In this document: positions 20,177 through 21,555 of the stretch, piece after piece
Position numbering within the stretch: the first letter of the stretch is position 1
How the letters are laid out: each line of letters opens with the position of its first letter
Made by a program: the position numbers and the translations under genes
Assembly: GCA_038258425.1 (NCBI GenBank)
Contig: JBBSPV010000055.1
Coordinates: forward strand, 1-21,555
Origin: DATLGB01 sp038258425
Lineage (GTDB): Bacteria; Actinomycetota; Thermoleophilia; Solirubrobacterales; Solirubrobacteraceae
Length of the DNA stretch: 21,555 bases
Direction of reading: 5' to 3'
Notes under the pieces: model-generated
Seen by the model: only the letters and a program-made list of their open reading frames with translations
Databases searched by the model: none
What the model was told of the DNA's origin: nothing

Positions 20177-20194
20177 GTACTGAGTCGTGACTCA
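20163..20194. promoter_or_regulatory. Two palindromes, probable TetR-type operator
   Basis: GTGAGTGCTTAC (20163-20174) is a 12 bp palindrome with one mismatched pair that overlaps the -10 box. TGAGTC-GT-GACTCA (20181-20194) is a perfect 6+2+6 palindrome at the transcription start. GTGAGTGC-like half-sites are typical of TetR-family operators before drug exporters. Binding would block the exporter promoter and sits about 40 bp upstream of the expected menF start. Confidence 0.55.
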
Positions 20195-20206
20195 CCTTCG
20201 TTCCCC

Positions 20207-20211
20207 AGGAG
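20207..20211 (+). promoter_or_regulatory. Shine-Dalgarno site of the exporter gene
   Basis: AGGAG, 5 nt before the ATG at 20217. It fixes that start and contrasts with the leaderless neighbours. Confidence 0.7.
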
Positions 20212-20216
20212 TTCCC

Positions 20217-21555
20217 ATGCGCCCCCGGTCCCCCGTCTGGACGCTCGCCGTCGTCTCGGTCGCCCTCTTCATGGTCACCCTCGACAACCTCGTCGTGTCG
20301 ACGGCGGTGCCGACCATCCGCGTCGACCTGGGCGCGTCGTTCGAGGCGCTGCAGTGGACGGTCAACGCCTACACCCTCGTCTTCGCCGTCCTGCTCCTGC
20401 CGGCCGCCGCGCTCGGTGATCGCTTCGGCCGCCGGCGCACGTTCCTGCTCGGGCTCGGGCTGTTCACCGTCGCCTCGGGCTTCGCCGCCCTCGCGCCGAC
20501 GGCTGGCACGCTGATCGTCGCCCGCGCCGTCCAGGGCGCGGGCGCCGCGACGGTCGCCCCGCTGACGCTCACCCTCCTCGCGGAGGTCTTCCCGCCCGAG
20601 CGCCGTGGCGTCGCGCTCGGCGTCTGGTCCGGCGTCAGCGGCCTTGGGGTGGCCCTCGGCCCGCTGGTCGGCGGCCTGGTCATCGAGGGCCTCAGCTGGC
20701 ACTGGATCTTCTGGGTCAACGTGCCCGTCGGGCTCCTGCTCATCCCGGTCGCCCGGCGCGTGCTGGCCGAGAGCCGCGGCCCGGCGCCGCAGCTCGATCT
20801 CGGCGGCCTGGCGCTCGGCAGCCTCGGCCTGCTCGGCGTCGTCTTCGGGATCGTCCGCGGCAACGCGGAGGGCTGGGGCTCGACGCCCGTCGCCGGCAGC
20901 CTCGTCGCCGGGGGAGCCCTCCTCGTGGCCTTCGTCGCCTACGAGCGGCGGGTCGCGCACCCCATGCTGCCGATGCGGTTCTTCGCCTCCCGCGGCTTCG
21001 CGGCGACCAACGCCGTCTCCCTCATCATGTACTTCGGGATCTTCGGCTCGATCTTCTTCCTCACGCAGGTCTTCCAGACCGCCCAGGGGCTCTCGCCGCT
21101 GGAGGCCGGACTGCGCACCCTGCCCTGGACCGGGATGCCGATGCTCGTCGCGCCCCTGGCCGGACTGCTCTCGGACCGGATCGGCTCGCGGCCGCTGATG
21201 GTGGCCGGGCTGAGTCTCCAGGCGCTGGCCGTCGGCTGGATCGCGGCCCACCCCGCCGTCGACGTCGCCTACGCGACGCTCGTGCCGGCCTTCGTCCTCG
21301 GCGGCATCGGCATGGCCCTGGTATTCGCCCCGGCGGCCAACGCCGTGCTCGCGGCGGTCCGCCCGGTCGAGGCGGGCCAGGCGTCCGGCGCGACGAACGC
21401 CATCCGCGAGGTCGGCGGCGTGCTCGGCGTGGCGGTGCTCGGCGCGGTGTTCGCCGGCCACGGCTCCTACGCGTCGCCCCAGACGTTCATGGACGGGGTT
21501 CAACCGGCGCTGTGGGTCGGCGCGGCCGTCCTCGCCGCCGGAGCCGCGGCCGCGA
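20217..21555 (+). CDS. DHA2-family MFS multidrug exporter, 5' part only
   Basis: 446 complete codons from ATG 20217, still open at the window end; the family (14 transmembrane helices, EmrB/QacA type) usually runs 460-530 residues, so little is missing. Helix 1 is LAVVSVALFMVTLDNLVVS (10-28), with the DHA2 motif D1 form LDNLVVSTAVPTI (22-34). LQWTVNAYTLVFA precedes motif A, GDRFGRRR (67-74). RAVQGAGAATVAP is motif B, and the motif C-like antiporter stretch GVSGLGVALGPLVGG is followed by WHWIFWVNVPVG, a strong family signature. It is a proton-driven exporter in the cytoplasmic membrane; the substrate is unknown. The palindromes over its promoter suggest drug-responsive repression by a regulator encoded outside the window. 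Confidence 0.92.
   Translation, partial: MRPRSPVWTLAVVSVALFMVTLDNLVVSTAVPTIRVDLGASFEALQWTVNAYTLVFAVLLLPAAALGDRFGRRRTFLLGLGLFTVASGFAALAPTAGTLIVARAVQGAGAATVAPLTLTLLAEVFPPERRGVALGVWSGVSGLGVALGPLVGGLVIEGLSWHWIFWVNVPVGLLLIPVARRVLAESRGPAPQLDLGGLALGSLGLLGVVFGIVRGNAEGWGSTPVAGSLVAGGALLVAFVAYERRVAHPMLPMRFFASRGFAATNAVSLIMYFGIFGSIFFLTQVFQTAQGLSPLEAGLRTLPWTGMPMLVAPLAGLLSDRIGSRPLMVAGLSLQALAVGWIAAHPAVDVAYATLVPAFVLGGIGMALVFAPAANAVLAAVRPVEAGQASGATNAIREVGGVLGVAVLGAVFAGHGSYASPQTFMDGVQPALWVGAAVLAAGAAAA

Noticed and set aside
20127..21503. A 458-codon minus-strand frame opposite the exporter
   Set aside because: Arg/Asp/Glu-rich shadow of a clear DHA2 transporter.
1..21555. tRNA, rRNA, CRISPR arrays, transposons or prophage remnants
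   Set aside because: No array-like repeats, no transposase or integrase motifs, no RNA gene recognised by eye; all gaps between genes are under 100 bp, or under about 75 bp once the leader peptide gene is counted in the leuA gap.

Overview
The window is about 75% G+C, densely coded on both strands, with no tRNA, rRNA, CRISPR array or insertion sequence that I can see. It looks like a chromosomal core-metabolism region of a high-GC actinobacterium. The signs are a deazaflavin (F420)-type reductase, the classical menaquinone pathway, an actinobacterial-type SerC, PRC-barrel and DHA2 transporter genes, and promoters with a TANNNT -10 box a few bases before the start codon. A Thermoleophilia/Solirubrobacterales member is my best guess, but that rests on general character and not on a marker gene.

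Layout. Bases 1-2121 hold the 3' end of a patatin-like lipase, a divergent F420-type nitroreductase-family gene and a SAM methyltransferase. Bases 2122-5610 (minus) hold leuA, a newly recognised 17-codon leucine-rich leader peptide gene upstream of it (MAARLDLLLLLLPPRGE), a nucleotidyltransferase-fold protein and a TIM-barrel metal-dependent isomerase/endonuclease-like protein. Bases 5691-8854 (minus) hold ilvC, a small membrane protein and serA. Then come a second SAM methyltransferase and a nearly complete menaquinone set spread over both strands: menE (-), menB-menA-menC-cobalamin-binding-like gene (+), serC (-), menH (-), menD (+), a PRC-barrel gene (+) and menF (-). The window ends inside a DHA2-family drug exporter (+).

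How the genes work together. MenF, MenD, MenH, MenC, MenE, MenB and MenA cover chorismate to demethylmenaquinone; only the DHNA-CoA thioesterase and the final ring methyltransferase are not recognisable here. LeuA and IlvC serve branched-chain amino acid synthesis, and SerA and SerC serve serine synthesis.

Regulation. Thirteen starts are preceded by a -10-like hexamer only 6-11 nt upstream (12 of 13 fit TANNNT), which implies mostly leaderless or near-leaderless transcription. Two genes break the pattern informatively. leuA has a real Shine-Dalgarno site behind a leader peptide whose six consecutive Leu codons are also complementary to that site. The exporter has a classical -35/17 bp/-10 promoter with palindromes typical of a TetR-type operator and a Shine-Dalgarno site. 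Several tandem minus-strand genes are separated by strong inverted repeats that appear to combine the terminator of one gene with the promoter of the next.
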